In this document: positions 13,353 through 23,514 of the stretch, one piece after another
Layout of the letters: each line of letters starts with the position of its first letter
How positions within the stretch are numbered: position 1 is the first letter of the stretch
Assembly (NCBI RefSeq): GCF_002042885.1
Contig: NZ_MVFY01000001.1
Coordinates: 248,001-312,000 of the forward strand
Source: Citrobacter portucalensis
Lineage (GTDB): Bacteria; Pseudomonadota; Gammaproteobacteria; Enterobacterales; Enterobacteriaceae
Direction: 5' to 3'
Length of the DNA: 64,000 nucleotides
The notes under the pieces: generated by a model
Database searches by the model: none
Told to the model about the DNA's origin: nothing
Seen by the model: only the letters and a program-made list of their open reading frames with translations
Translations under genes and position numbers: made by a program

Positions 13353-14840
13353 TTACAAATAGCGGGCTTCCAGATGAGAACGGAAATAACGGCTGCTGAG
13401 CGGCTCTCCGGTCGCCTGGGTAATAAGCTGTTCAGTAGTAAAGCGGCTGCCATGCTGCCAGATATTCTGACGTAACCAGTCAAACAGAGCACCAAACTCA
13501 CCTTGGGCAATAGACTGATTCAAATCAGGCAATGCGCGGTTAGCGGCACTGAACAACTGCGCTGCATACATGGCGCCTAAGGTATAGGAAGGGAAGTAGC
13601 CAAAGCCGCCGTCAGTCCAGTGAATATCCTGCATACAACCGTTACGATAGTTTCCGATCGTTGACAGCCCCAGCCAGGCCTGCATTTTCTCGTTCCACAA
13701 TGCCGGGATATCATCCACTTCAATATCGCCATTAATAAGCGCACGTTCGATTTCATAACGCAGGATCACGTGAGCGGGATAGCTTACCTCGTCGGCATCA
13801 ACACGGATAAACCCGGGTTTGACCTGCTGGTTCCAGGCGATGAAATTGCTTTCTTCAAACGCTGCCTGATCGCCAAAGTGGCGCGTTACAGCCGGAATCA
13901 ACCGCATCAGAAAGGCTTTACTGCGTCCCAGTTGCATCTCAAAGAACAGACTCTGGGACTCATGAATGGCGGTTGAGCGTGCCAGAGCAATAGGTTGCCC
14001 AGACCAGCTGCGTGGCAGGTTTTGCTCATAGCGCGCATGACCGGTTTCATGGATCACGCCAAACAGCGCGCTGAGTAATTCGTTTTCATCATAGCGGGTG
14101 GTAATGCGAACATCTTCTGGTACGCCGCCACAGAAAGGATGTGCACTGATATCCAGCCGACCAGCGGTAAAGTCGAAACCTAGCTGTGCCATTGTTTCAA
14201 GACCCAGCTCTCGCTGTACAGCTGTTGGGAAGGGACCTACCGGGGCGATGAGCGACTGCTGAGACTGCTTTGCCACCACCTTGTTTAACAGATCGGGCAG
14301 CCAGCTTTTAACGTCTGCGAAAAGGACATCCAACTGAGCGCTGGTCATTCCTGGTTCAAAGATGTCCAGTAGCGCGTCATACGGCGAACAACCTTTAGCT
14401 TCTGCGCGCAGTCGGGCTTCTTCGCGGCTGTACTTCACAACTTCTTTCAGGTTATCGGAAAATCCTTCCCAGTCATTAGCTGGTCGCTGGCTACGCCAGG
14501 CATGCTCACAGCGGCTTCCCGCAAGAGATTTTGCTTCTACCAACGATTCGGGCAACAAGGATGCCTGGTGATGCAATCGCGACATTTCGCGCAGGTTCGC
14601 CTGTTCTACATCGTTGAGATCTTCCTGTTGCGCTGCGGCGATCCACATTGCCACTTTCGGATCGGTTAACAGTTGGTGCTCAAGCACGCTCAGCTCGGCC
14701 AGCGCTTCGCCTCGGGCTTTACTGCCTCCTGGCGGCATCATGGTAAACATGTCCCAACTGGCGATTGCCGAGAGGTGGGAGAAGCGAGAGAGCCGCTGGA
14801 ACGTGCGGGTGAGCTGATGGTAATTATCATTGTTACTCAT
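13353..14840 (-). CDS. M32-family metallocarboxypeptidase
   Basis: A 495-residue carboxypeptidase of family M32 (Taq/Pfu type), cytoplasmic, releasing C-terminal residues. The zinc motif HETGH is present in GVIHETGHARYEQN (about residue 265) with the downstream Glu in AIHESQSLFFEMQLG (about 293). Other family motifs are HPFCGG and DVRITTRYDE. Length is normal for the family. The start ATG at 14840 has AACGAGAACAAAAA ahead of it, a weak ribosome site. It is not present next to asr in K-12 and is the first gene of an accessory block that continues to 19.7 kb. Confidence 0.9.
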   Translation of the reverse strand: MSNNDNYHQLTRTFQRLSRFSHLSAIASWDMFTMMPPGGSKARGEALAELSVLEHQLLTDPKVAMWIAAAQQEDLNDVEQANLREMSRLHHQASLLPESLVEAKSLAGSRCEHAWRSQRPANDWEGFSDNLKEVVKYSREEARLRAEAKGCSPYDALLDIFEPGMTSAQLDVLFADVKSWLPDLLNKVVAKQSQQSLIAPVGPFPTAVQRELGLETMAQLGFDFTAGRLDISAHPFCGGVPEDVRITTRYDENELLSALFGVIHETGHARYEQNLPRSWSGQPIALARSTAIHESQSLFFEMQLGRSKAFLMRLIPAVTRHFGDQAAFEESNFIAWNQQVKPGFIRVDADEVSYPAHVILRYEIERALINGDIEVDDIPALWNEKMQAWLGLSTIGNYRNGCMQDIHWTDGGFGYFPSYTLGAMYAAQLFSAANRALPDLNQSIAQGEFGALFDWLRQNIWQHGSRFTTEQLITQATGEPLSSRYFRSHLEARYL

Positions 14841-14887
14841 TTTTTGTTCTCGTTCTGTTTAGGTGTGGTTAAGAAGTTTACCGTGAT

Positions 14888-15514
14888 TCACTCACTTTTC
14901 ATAAACACACCTTTGTACCCGGTTTTCCGCAACAGCTTTTTATAGCGAAAAGCCAGCAGAACCACAAAACAGATGGCGTAGATAATAGGGAGCGGTGATA
15001 ACACTTTTACCGACCACAGATAATGCAGCGGTAGCAAAATGACGGCCAGGTAGACGTAGTTGTGCAATGTTTGCCAGCGTTTGCCCATTTTACGCTGAGC
15101 GGCTTGTGTCGAGGTCAACGCCAACAGGAATAAGATAATCCAACCGGCCATACCCAGCATTAGCCATGGGCGTGAAACCAGTTCACGACCCAACAATCCC
15201 AGGTTTTGTATACCCAGTTCCAGCAGAGCATAGCTGGTTATATGCAGTGTGGCCCAGGCAAAGCACCATAAACCTAACAACCGCCGGGTACGAAACAACA
15301 AAGGCTGCTTTGCATAGCGCGCAAGCGGCGATACCAGCAGGGTAGCCAGCAAAAACTTCAGCGCGGTAATGCCCGTAAAGTGCTGGATATCTTTTCCCGG
15401 GTCGGCACCCAACCCGCCATGCTGCGCGGCCCAGAAGAGCCATAGCAGGGGTATAAAACCGGCGAGATGCAGCAGCACTTTCAGACCGGTTATCTGTTTT
15501 GCAGTCAACCTCAC
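14888..15514 (-). CDS. msrQ: MsrQ, heme-binding membrane subunit of MsrPQ
   Basis: A 208-residue protein of the ferric-reductase-like (FRD) family with about six membrane helices, matching E. coli MsrQ (YedZ, 211). Histidines in the membrane, for example in WATLHITSY and [11 protein letters not shown], are the b-type heme ligands of the family. It passes electrons from the quinone pool or flavin reductase to MsrP. The GTG start follows the msrP stop codon directly, so the two are translationally coupled. Confidence 0.93.
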   Translation of the reverse strand: MRLTAKQITGLKVLLHLAGFIPLLWLFWAAQHGGLGADPGKDIQHFTGITALKFLLATLLVSPLARYAKQPLLFRTRRLLGLWCFAWATLHITSYALLELGIQNLGLLGRELVSRPWLMLGMAGWIILFLLALTSTQAAQRKMGKRWQTLHNYVYLAVILLPLHYLWSVKVLSPLPIIYAICFVVLLAFRYKKLLRKTGYKGVFMKSE

Positions 15515-16519
15515 TTAAAAATACTCCCGAAGATCCATGCCCTGATATAACGATGCCACCTCATCGGCATAACCATTAAAAGGTAACGTGGGCTGTCGCT
15601 GTACATCGAGAATGCCACCCGAACCGATAAAACGCTCAGTAGCCTGAGACCAGCGAGGGTGATCGACCTGCGGATTTACGTTGGCGTAAAATCCGTATTC
15701 ATTCGGTGCTGACATATTCCAGGTCGTCGGCGGCTGCTCACGCGTCAGCTTGATACTGACTATCGATTTAATGCCCTTGAAGCCGTATTTCCAGGGCACG
15801 GTCAGGCGTATCGGCGCCCCGTTTTGCGGTGGCAACGCTTTGCCATATACGCCTACGGTGAGAAGTGTAAGCGGGTGCATGGCCTCATCCAACCGCAGAC
15901 CTTCGACATAGGGATATTTCAACCCACCGCCAATAAAGCGGTCTTTCTGGCCCGGCATTTCATCAGGGGCGTAGCGTGTTTCAAAAGCGACGTATTTGGC
16001 GTGACTGGTTGGCTCAACCAGCGCCAGTAATTTATGCAACGGAAAACCCACCCACGGCACAACCATTGACCAGGCCTCAACGCAACGCATCCGATAAATA
16101 CGCTCTTCTAATGGAAAGCGTGTGGTCAGCGCATCATGATCTAAGGTTAAAGGTTTGTTGACCTCACCGCTGATGGTTAACGTCCAGGGATCGGTTTTCA
16201 GGCTACCGGCATTGGCGGCAGGATCGGCTTTATCCAGACCAAATTCGTAGAAATTGTTGTAGCCCGTCACCTTGTCTTCTGGCGTCAGTGACAGTCTGTT
16301 TTGCCAGCGTTCGGGCTTTGTGAACTCAAGCGCTTTGCCTGCGGGTGCGGGTGGACGATCGTTGCCTTTAAACCAATCCAGCAAATTAGCCTGTGTAGGG
16401 GAGGACAGCGTGGCCGCAGCAGCACCTATCCCAAGTGCTTTGAGGATCTGTCGTCGTTGCATAAAAAATACTGACTCGGCTGTAACATCTGCTTCCCGAA
16501 GTGGACGTTTTTTTAGCAT
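15515..16519 (-). CDS. msrP: MsrP, periplasmic methionine sulfoxide reductase (Mo)
   Basis: 334 residues, the same as E. coli MsrP (YedY), with clear similarity along its length. The Tat signal is in [17 protein letters not shown], cleaved near residue 44. The sulfite-oxidase fold carries the molybdenum-ligand Cys in [11 protein letters not shown] (about 146). MsrP repairs oxidised methionines in periplasmic proteins using electrons from MsrQ. AGAAGGAAAAG precedes the ATG. In K-12 this pair sits beside hprRS (yedVW); here it is divergent from a different two-component system. Confidence 0.95.
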   Translation of the reverse strand: MLKKRPLREADVTAESVFFMQRRQILKALGIGAAAATLSSPTQANLLDWFKGNDRPPAPAGKALEFTKPERWQNRLSLTPEDKVTGYNNFYEFGLDKADPAANAGSLKTDPWTLTISGEVNKPLTLDHDALTTRFPLEERIYRMRCVEAWSMVVPWVGFPLHKLLALVEPTSHAKYVAFETRYAPDEMPGQKDRFIGGGLKYPYVEGLRLDEAMHPLTLLTVGVYGKALPPQNGAPIRLTVPWKYGFKGIKSIVSIKLTREQPPTTWNMSAPNEYGFYANVNPQVDHPRWSQATERFIGSGGILDVQRQPTLPFNGYADEVASLYQGMDLREYF

Positions 16520-16707
16520 GACTTTTCCTTCTTATTTTCATGTTAAGGAAAACAAGCGACGTTTCCCTGTTGATGTCTGACGTGTCTATAACGACATACT
16601 GCTCGCATGCGTATCCCTGGATCCTCACGAAAAGTTAAAAATTTTGTGATAACTTCCGCCCCTTGCCTGAGGTAAGCTTTCAGCACGACGAGAGGGGGAT
16701 GACACTG

Positions 16708-17430
16708 ATGGCAGGCGCGAAAAAGATATTTTTGGTTGAAGATGACAGCGATATTGCCTCACTTTTGCAGCTTAGCCTGAAGGATGAGGGTTACGAGATT
16801 GTTCATGAGGCAGACGGAGCTCGTGCGCTTGAACAACTGGAGAAACACGTCTGGGATGCCGTTATCCTCGATCTGATGCTGCCGGGTGTCGACGGGCTGG
16901 AGATCTGTCGTCGCATTCGCCAAATGAGTTTTTATTTGCCCGTCATTATCATCAGCGCCCGCACCAGCGAAACGCACCGTGTATTGGGGCTGGAGATGGG
17001 TGCCGATGATTATCTGGCCAAACCTTTCTCGGTGCTGGAGTTGATGGCCCGGGTAAAGGCATTGTTTCGTCGTCAGGAAGCGATGAGTCAGAACCTACGT
17101 ATGGAGGCGGGGATTATCACCGTTCATGGCGTAGAGATTGACCCATTAGCCCGGGAAGTCCGGCTGCATGGTAAATCCCTCGATTTAACGCCGCGCGAAT
17201 TCGATCTGCTCTATTTTTTCGCCCGTCATCCAGGCGAGGTCTTTTCGCGTCAGGCGCTGTTAGATCAGGTGTGGGGCTACCAGCATGAAGGGTATGAGCA
17301 TACGGTGAACAGTCATATTAATCGCCTGCGGACCAAAATTGAAAAGGATGCTGCGGAGCCGGAAATTATTCTCACGGTTTGGGGACGAGGCTATAAGCTT
17401 GCTGCGGTTAACGCGGAGCATCAGCCATGA
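16708..17430 (+). CDS. OmpR-family response regulator
   Basis: A 240-residue response regulator. The ATG at 16708 has AGAGGGGG ending nine bases upstream. Starts at 16699 or the TTG at 16663 are possible but have no correctly spaced ribosome site. Receiver domain: acidic pair VEDD (11-13), phosphorylation site Asp55 in AVILDLMLPG, Thr/Ser in IISARTSE, Lys in DDYLAKPFS. C-terminal winged helix: LTPREFDLLYFF and NSHINRLRTKIE. It is not a close match to HprR, the regulator beside msrPQ in E. coli. It overlaps the kinase gene by four bases and is divergent from msrPQ, so it may regulate it; targets are inference. Confidence 0.92.
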   Translation: MAGAKKIFLVEDDSDIASLLQLSLKDEGYEIVHEADGARALEQLEKHVWDAVILDLMLPGVDGLEICRRIRQMSFYLPVIIISARTSETHRVLGLEMGADDYLAKPFSVLELMARVKALFRRQEAMSQNLRMEAGIITVHGVEIDPLAREVRLHGKSLDLTPREFDLLYFFARHPGEVFSRQALLDQVWGYQHEGYEHTVNSHINRLRTKIEKDAAEPEIILTVWGRGYKLAAVNAEHQP

Positions 17431-18917
17431 TTTATCGCCTGTCGCTGAGCCAGCGTCTGACCCTCGTCTTTACCGCCATTATGCTGATTTGCGCGGTTAC
17501 CGTCAGTGTTGTCCAAATCCGCAGCAGTAAACAGTATGGCGACGCCATGGTGCAAAGGCTCTCGCTGGAGCTGGCGAGCAAGATTGTCAAAAGTGAGTCG
17601 CTTATTGATACCAGCGGGCAGATTAATCGCCAGACCTTAAAAGGATTGTTTAATCACCTGATGACGCTTAACCCCAGCGTGGAGCTGTATCTGATTTCAC
17701 CGTCAGGTGACATACTTGCTGATGCCGCACCGCCGGGGCATATCCAGCGGCAGAAAATTAGCGTACAGCCGATACAGGATTTCCTTAACTCAGCTGCGTT
17801 GCCCGTCTATGGCAACGATCCGCGTAGCAGCCAGCAAAAGGTATTCAGCGCCGCGCCAGTTTTATATAACGGTGAGCTACATGGCTATTTGTACATTATT
17901 CTGCAGGGCGAAGATCTGAATATGCTGGCGAATACCGCCTGGCAAAAAACGCTCTGGAATACCGTTGCCTGGACGTTAATACTGGTTTTATTAGCCGGTG
18001 GAATTGCAGGTTTTCTGGTGTGGCGATGGGTGACTAATCCAGTAAAAAGGCTAACCGAACAGGTGGTAAAACTGGAGAAGGACAGCATTGCCGTCATCAA
18101 ACAATTGGCACAAAAAAATCCCGAACCGGCACCGGAGAATGAAATAGCGCTGCTGAACAATGCGTTTATCGAGTTGGCGCAGAAAATTGCCCAGCAGTGG
18201 GATTTATTAGCAGACAGCGATCGTCAGCGCAGAGAGTTTATTGCCAATATTTCGCACGACCTACGCACGCCGTTGACTTCGCTGTTGGGGTATCTGGAAA
18301 TGCTGTCGCTGAAAGCCGATACGATGACGCCTGAGGAAAACCGGCATTATCTTAGCATCGCGCTGCGCCAGGGGCATAAAGTTCGCCATCTGTCACAACA
18401 GCTGTTTGAGCTGGCAAGGCTGGAGCATGGCGGTATAAAACCGCAGCGTGAACGTTTTGCTATTGGTGAATTGATCCAGGACGTGGCACAGAAATTTGAT
18501 CTCCCTGTTGCCACGCGTCATTTGCAGTTGCACCTTGACGTAACGGGGCCGTTACCGCTGGTGAATGCCGATTTATCGATGATAGAAAGAGTCGTGACGA
18601 ATTTGCTGGATAACGCTATCCGTCATACGCCTGACGGAGGCGAAGTGCGGCTAAAAGTCTGGCGTGATGAAGACCGTTTGTTAGCCGAAGTGCAGGACAG
18701 CGGGCCAGGGGTAGAAGAAGCTGTGCGAGAAGTATTGTTTCAGCGCCCGACCGCGTTAATTCCCCGTGAGCAGCGGGCCGAGCGCGGCGGTCTGGGCTTA
18801 CTGATCGTGCGTAGAATGCTCGAACTGCATGGAGGAGATATACATCTGGTTAGCTCAACTGCAGGGGCCTGCTTCCGTTTCTCGTTGCCGCTGGCGGATT
18901 CTCCTCTGAGTAGTTGA
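17427..18917 (+). CDS. Sensor histidine kinase, partner of the preceding regulator
   Basis: A 496-residue membrane kinase. TM1 is about 10-30, a periplasmic sensor domain about 31-175, TM2 about 179-200 and HAMP about 200-255. The phosphoacceptor is His277 in FIANISHDLRTPLTSLLGYL. The ATPase domain has the N-box NLLDNAIRHTP (392-402), G1 DSGPG (424-428) and G2 ERGGLGLLIV (452-461). The sensor domain is larger than in HprS and has no Cys or Met cluster that would suggest redox sensing. Its ATG overlaps the regulator stop (ATGA), so the pair is co-translated. Confidence 0.92.
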   Translation: MIYRLSLSQRLTLVFTAIMLICAVTVSVVQIRSSKQYGDAMVQRLSLELASKIVKSESLIDTSGQINRQTLKGLFNHLMTLNPSVELYLISPSGDILADAAPPGHIQRQKISVQPIQDFLNSAALPVYGNDPRSSQQKVFSAAPVLYNGELHGYLYIILQGEDLNMLANTAWQKTLWNTVAWTLILVLLAGGIAGFLVWRWVTNPVKRLTEQVVKLEKDSIAVIKQLAQKNPEPAPENEIALLNNAFIELAQKIAQQWDLLADSDRQRREFIANISHDLRTPLTSLLGYLEMLSLKADTMTPEENRHYLSIALRQGHKVRHLSQQLFELARLEHGGIKPQRERFAIGELIQDVAQKFDLPVATRHLQLHLDVTGPLPLVNADLSMIERVVTNLLDNAIRHTPDGGEVRLKVWRDEDRLLAEVQDSGPGVEEAVREVLFQRPTALIPREQRAERGGLGLLIVRRMLELHGGDIHLVSSTAGACFRFSLPLADSPLSS

Positions 18918-19060
18918 CGGTGAAGTTCCGGAGTAAAGAGGGTTTTGGCATTGTACTCATGGGCATTGCGTAAAAGTTGGTAGGTTGTCAGTGATAATGA
19001 GAATTTTTATCATGCATAGGTAATTCATCAACTTATCTTCGATGAGCGCAAGGAGATCGT

Positions 19061-19747
19061 ATGTCACAGGATGCCGACAACCTGTATATCGCCAGGACTA
19101 AAGCAGTTGCTGGCTGCTTTTCAATGTTTTTACTGATGTTTGGCCTCACGTTTACCCCGTTGTTTTTCCCCGCGAGTCAGGACCTGCTTGCTAAAGGATT
19201 ACTTTTTCCGCTGCTGTTTGCGCTGGAATTTGTTGTGCTGGTTCCGCTGTATTATTTCTTCTTTAGAAAAAGAGAGGGACTGGGCAAAGGCATTTTCAAC
19301 GCCAGGTGGTTTGCCATTTTGTTCGCGGGGCTGCTGTTTATTCAGCTTATCCTGCCATTGATTTTGGGGCTCAGACAAACCGAAGCGTGGGTGACCAGCC
19401 AAATATCCTTAAGTAGTTATGCGTTGTGGTTATCTACGTTGACCCTGATATTTATCGCGCCAGTTTATGAAGAAATTGTTTTCAGAGGCTGTTTATTCAA
19501 CGCGTTCCAGTACTGGTTCAATAATAAAACCTGGCTGTCGTCAGTGGTGGTATCGGTCATTTTTGCCATCATGCATACGCAGTATGTGGATCTACGCACG
19601 TTGCTGATGTTGTTTCTTGTGTCGCAGGTGTTGATCCTGGCCAGACTGAAAAGCAACGGTCTGTTGATGCCAATTTTGCTGCATATAGTGATGAACGGGA
19701 CAGTTGTTGCTCTGCAGATGGCGGCTCAGACGTTACAGCCAGGGTGA
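19061..19747 (+). CDS. CPBP-family intramembrane metalloprotease
   Basis: A 228-residue membrane protein with six or seven predicted helices and the CPBP (CAAX protease/bacteriocin-processing, Abi) motifs. Motif 1 is EEIVFRG (about residue 135), motif 2 is FAIMHTQY (about 167), and motif 3 is a polar residue in HIVMNGTV (about 212). AAGGAG lies about 6 bases before the ATG. Family members process prenylated or bacteriocin-like peptides or act in membrane quality control; no substrate gene is adjacent. It closes the accessory block between asr and ynfM. Confidence 0.82.
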   Translation: MSQDADNLYIARTKAVAGCFSMFLLMFGLTFTPLFFPASQDLLAKGLLFPLLFALEFVVLVPLYYFFFRKREGLGKGIFNARWFAILFAGLLFIQLILPLILGLRQTEAWVTSQISLSSYALWLSTLTLIFIAPVYEEIVFRGCLFNAFQYWFNNKTWLSSVVVSVIFAIMHTQYVDLRTLLMLFLVSQVLILARLKSNGLLMPILLHIVMNGTVVALQMAAQTLQPG

Positions 19748-19780
19748 TGAAGGTGATGCCCGGAACCCGGGCATCGCGGA

Positions 19781-21034
19781 TTATACGTGCAGACGATGGT
19801 GCAAACGCGCACCGACCAGCAACGCCAACACCAGCATCAGGGCGATAAATCCGCCCACGCCGTTCCAGCCATAGCTGTGCCAGAACACACCGCCCAGCGT
19901 ACCGGCAATACTGGATCCCAGATAATAGCTGAACAGATACAGGGAAGAAGCCTGGCCTTTAGCGCGTTTTGCTCGTGGTCCAATCCAACTGCTTGCTACG
20001 GAGTGCGCGGCAAAGAACCCGGCTGAAAAGAGCAGCATCCCGGCGAAGATCAGCCATAGCGATGTGAACAGGGTCATCAAAAGTCCAACCAGCATCACGC
20101 CTGTTGAAAAGAGCATTACCGGGCCACGACCATAACGAGTGGTCATAGAACCCGCCTTTGGCGAACTCCATGTCCCGGTCAGATACGCCACAGATAACAA
20201 ACCTACAACCGCCTGGCTGAGCTCCCACGGGGAGAGCATCAGGCGGTAGCCGATATAATTAAACAGCGTGACAAACGATCCCATCAGTAAAAAACCTTCC
20301 GCAAACAGCAGCGGCAAACCTTTGTCGCGCCAGTGCAAACGGAAGTTGATAAACAACGTTTTCGGGCGCAGCGATGTGGGTCTGAAATGACGGGATTCCG
20401 GTAAGATTTTCCAGAACATCAGCGCAGAGGCAAGGGCAAAACAGCCGATCGCCGCCAGCGCGATACGCCAGTTAAAAAAGTCGGTAAACACGCCGCTGAT
20501 CAAGCGACCACTCATTCCGCCAATTGAGTTACCGCTGATATACAGGCCCATTGAGAAGGCGACGAAACTGGGATGAATTTCTTCACTCAGATAGGTCATC
20601 CCTACCGCCGCGACGCCGCTCAGTGAAAGTCCTATCAGAGCACGCATGATTAAAATACCGTGCCAGCTGGTCATCATTGTTGAAAGCAGCGTACAACAAG
20701 AGGCGAGCAGCAGCGCGGTAACCATCACCGGCTTGCGGCCAATAGCATCTGAAAGTGGGCCGGTAAACAGTAACCCTATCGCCAGCATCGCCGTCGAGAT
20801 GGAAAGCGAGATACTGCTGCTTGCGGGAGAAACCCCAAACTCGTGCGAGAGCACTGGCAGTATGGGTTGAACGCAATAGAGGAGGGCAAAAGTCGCCAGT
20901 CCGGCGGAAAACAGCGCCAGCGTGACGCGCATAAATGGGGATGTTCCGCGTTTGATAAATCCATCCGGCGGGGTAACTATCTGTTCATCAACATCGCTTG
21001 TTGGCGCGGTATCGACAGTTGTTGTACGGCTCAC
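19781..21034 (-). CDS. ynfM: YnfM, MFS transporter
   Basis: A 417-residue, 12-helix major facilitator protein, matching E. coli YnfM nearly throughout. The GTG at 21034 is chosen over the ATG at 21055 because it follows AAGGA by seven bases and gives the E. coli length. The motif A GPLSDAIGRKPV is near residue 100. YnfM has been proposed to export arabinose or other small molecules; the substrate is not firmly known. It is divergent from its likely regulator YnfL. Confidence 0.93.
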   Translation of the reverse strand: MSRTTTVDTAPTSDVDEQIVTPPDGFIKRGTSPFMRVTLALFSAGLATFALLYCVQPILPVLSHEFGVSPASSSISLSISTAMLAIGLLFTGPLSDAIGRKPVMVTALLLASCCTLLSTMMTSWHGILIMRALIGLSLSGVAAVGMTYLSEEIHPSFVAFSMGLYISGNSIGGMSGRLISGVFTDFFNWRIALAAIGCFALASALMFWKILPESRHFRPTSLRPKTLFINFRLHWRDKGLPLLFAEGFLLMGSFVTLFNYIGYRLMLSPWELSQAVVGLLSVAYLTGTWSSPKAGSMTTRYGRGPVMLFSTGVMLVGLLMTLFTSLWLIFAGMLLFSAGFFAAHSVASSWIGPRAKRAKGQASSLYLFSYYLGSSIAGTLGGVFWHSYGWNGVGGFIALMLVLALLVGARLHHRLHV

Positions 21035-21141
21035 TTGAAATCCTTGCTCATTCAATTACGTCTACAGGACCAGCCTTAAGAGTATGAAAATCACAATATT
21101 CTGTCTAATATATTAATAATCTCAAATAATATGTTAAAAAT

Positions 21142-22050
21142 ATGAATATCGAACTGCGTCATTTACGTTACTTTGTGGCCGTTGCCGAAGAGTTGCATTT
21201 TGGTCGGGCGGCGGCGCGGTTAAACATTTCGCAACCGCCGCTAAGTCAGCAGATCCAGATCCTTGAACAGCAGATTGGCGCCCGGTTACTTGCCCGAACT
21301 AACCGTAGCGTGGCGCTGACCTCTGCCGGAAAGCAGTTTCTGGCGGACAGTCGACAGATCCTCGGGCTGGTTAATGAAGCCGCCGCCAGGGCTGAGCGTT
21401 TGCATCTGGGAGAAGCAGGGGAATTACGTATCGGCTTTACGTCGTCCGCGCCGTTTATCAAAGCGGTTTCAGATACGTTATCGCTGTTTCGCCAAAGCTA
21501 CCCGGCAGTGCATATGCAAACCCGTGAAATGAACACGCGTGAGCAAATTGCCCCGCTCAATGAAGGAACGCTGGATTTGGGACTTCTGCGTAATACGCAG
21601 CTTCCGGAAACGCTGGAGCGTGAAATCATTCTGCATGAACCACTGATGGCAATGATCCCACGTGCGCATCCGTTGGCGCAAAAACCCGTGGTCACGTTGG
21701 CCGAACTGGCGAATGAGCCATTTGTCTTTTTTGACCCCCATGTGGGGACAGGGTTGTATGACGATATTCTGGGCCTGATGCGTCGCTATGGACTGAAACC
21801 GACGATTGCGCAGGAGGTTGGCGAGGCGATGACTATCATTGGGCTGGTGGCCGCAGGATTAGGGGTTTCTATACTTCCTGCTTCTTTTAAACGGGTGCAA
21901 CTGTATGAAATGTGTTGGATCCCGATAGCGGAAGAAGATGCTGTCTCGGAAATGTGGTTAGTGTGGCCAAAGCATCATGAGCAAAGTCACGCCGCGCAAC
22001 GCTTTCGCGAGCAGCTGCTGGCGGCCGTTCAGGCGATTAATTTAGTTTAA
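21142..22050 (+). CDS. ynfL: YnfL, LysR-type regulator
   Basis: A 302-residue LysR-family protein (E. coli YnfL 297). The N-terminal helix-turn-helix is at about residues 20-40 (HFGRAAARLNISQPPLSQQI). It is followed by the linker helix and a periplasmic-binding-like effector domain from about 90 onward. The geometry, divergent from ynfM with about 107 bases between, is typical of a LysR protein that controls its neighbour. The AT-rich interval is the expected operator region. Effector unknown. Confidence 0.92.
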   Translation: MNIELRHLRYFVAVAEELHFGRAAARLNISQPPLSQQIQILEQQIGARLLARTNRSVALTSAGKQFLADSRQILGLVNEAAARAERLHLGEAGELRIGFTSSAPFIKAVSDTLSLFRQSYPAVHMQTREMNTREQIAPLNEGTLDLGLLRNTQLPETLEREIILHEPLMAMIPRAHPLAQKPVVTLAELANEPFVFFDPHVGTGLYDDILGLMRRYGLKPTIAQEVGEAMTIIGLVAAGLGVSILPASFKRVQLYEMCWIPIAEEDAVSEMWLVWPKHHEQSHAAQRFREQLLAAVQAINLV

Positions 22051-22168
22051 AAATGGGTGAAAATGTGCAGTAAATCACAAGGCTAAGTAAAAAGTTGACG
22101 GAAGCCATTGAAGTGCTTCACCATAGCCCGCAGATTATTTCGGAGCGCGAAAATAAAGGGAGTAAGTG

Positions 22169-23389
22169 GTGGTTGCTGATAGTCAGCCTGGGCATATCGA
22201 TCAAATTAAGCAGACCAATGCGGGTGCGGTTTATCGCCTGATTGATCAGCTGGGTCCGGTATCGCGTATTGATCTCTCCCGCCTGGCACAATTGGCGCCT
22301 GCCAGCATTACCAAAATTGTCCGCGAAATGCTCGAAGCGCATCTGGTGCAAGAGCTGGAAATCAAGGAAGCGGGTAGCCGTGGACGTCCGGCCGTTGGGC
22401 TGGTTGTCGAAACGGAGGCCTGGCACTACTTATCCATTCGTATCAGTCGTGGCGAGATTTTTCTGGCGCTACGCGATCTGAGCAGCAAGCTGGTGGTTGA
22501 AGATTGTCTTGAAATGGCGCTGGTCAGCGAAACACCGTTGCTGGATCGCGTGATAACCCAGGTCGATCAGTTTTTCATCCGCCACCAGCAAAAGCTGGAG
22601 CGCTTAACCTCCATCGCCATCACCTTACCCGGTATTATCGATACTGAAAACGGTATCGTTCATCGCATGCCATTTTACGAAGATGTCAAAGAGATGCCGT
22701 TGGGCGAAGCGCTTGAGAACCATACCGGCGTGCCGGTGTATATTCAGCACGATATCAGCGCCTGGACGATGGCCGAGGCGCTTTTTGGCGCATCGCGCGG
22801 TGCGCGCGACGTCATTCAGGTGGTGATCGATCATAACGTGGGTGCAGGGGTGATCACTGACGGCCATTTGCTGCATGCAGGCAGCAGTAGCCTGGTGGAG
22901 ATTGGCCATACGCAGGTCGATCCCTACGGTAAACGCTGCTACTGCGGCAACCATGGTTGTCTGGAAACAATCGCCAGCGTCGACAGCGTGCTCGAATTGG
23001 CGCAGGTGCGCCTGAAGCAGTCAATGAGTTCTTCTCTACATGGACAACCGTTAACGGTAGACGCGCTGTGTCTGGCGGCCATGCAGGGTGATTTATTGGC
23101 GAAAGATATCATTAGCGGCGTTGGGACCCACGTCGGTCGAATTCTTGCCATCATGGTGAATTTGTTCAACCCGCAAAAGATATTGATTGGCTCTCCGCTC
23201 AGTAAAGCGGCAGATATCTTGTTCCCTACCATTGCGGACAGCATTCGTCAGCAGGCGCTTCCGGCTTACAGTCAGCATATAGTCGTTGAAAGTACCCAGT
23301 TTACCAATCAGGGGACGATGGCGGGGGCGGCGCTCGTGAAGGACGCGATGTATAACGGTTCTTTGTTGATTCGTCTATTACAGGGTTAA
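22169..23389 (+). CDS. mlc: Mlc, glucose-responsive ROK-family repressor
   Basis: Mlc (DgsA) represses ptsG, manXYZ, malT and ptsHI and is released when dephosphorylated PtsG (EIICB-Glc) captures it at the membrane. From the second of two tandem GTG codons (22169) the protein is 406 residues, exactly the E. coli length; GTG at 22166 is the alternative. The N-terminal HTH is at about 30-55 (LAQLAPASITKIVREML). The ROK domain has the zinc site CYCGNHGCLE (about 257-266) and the effector motif DHNVGAGVI. Transcribed alone, ahead of bioD2. Confidence 0.97.
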   Translation: MVADSQPGHIDQIKQTNAGAVYRLIDQLGPVSRIDLSRLAQLAPASITKIVREMLEAHLVQELEIKEAGSRGRPAVGLVVETEAWHYLSIRISRGEIFLALRDLSSKLVVEDCLEMALVSETPLLDRVITQVDQFFIRHQQKLERLTSIAITLPGIIDTENGIVHRMPFYEDVKEMPLGEALENHTGVPVYIQHDISAWTMAEALFGASRGARDVIQVVIDHNVGAGVITDGHLLHAGSSSLVEIGHTQVDPYGKRCYCGNHGCLETIASVDSVLELAQVRLKQSMSSSLHGQPLTVDALCLAAMQGDLLAKDIISGVGTHVGRILAIMVNLFNPQKILIGSPLSKAADILFPTIADSIRQQALPAYSQHIVVESTQFTNQGTMAGAALVKDAMYNGSLLIRLLQG

Positions 23390-23514
23390 CATTTTTTAAC
23401 TGTTGTACGAAAAATTGCGCTATCTCAAGCTGATCCTGGTCGTCATACCTTAGACTTTCTCCACTGTTTTATTTTCCTGACTTATATTTTCAAAGCATAA
23501 CGGTGGAGTTAGTG

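Noticed and set aside
16520..16707. HprR-type or other regulator box between msrP and the response regulator
   Set aside because: Only loosely spaced TGTC repeats were found, nothing matching the E. coli HprR site.
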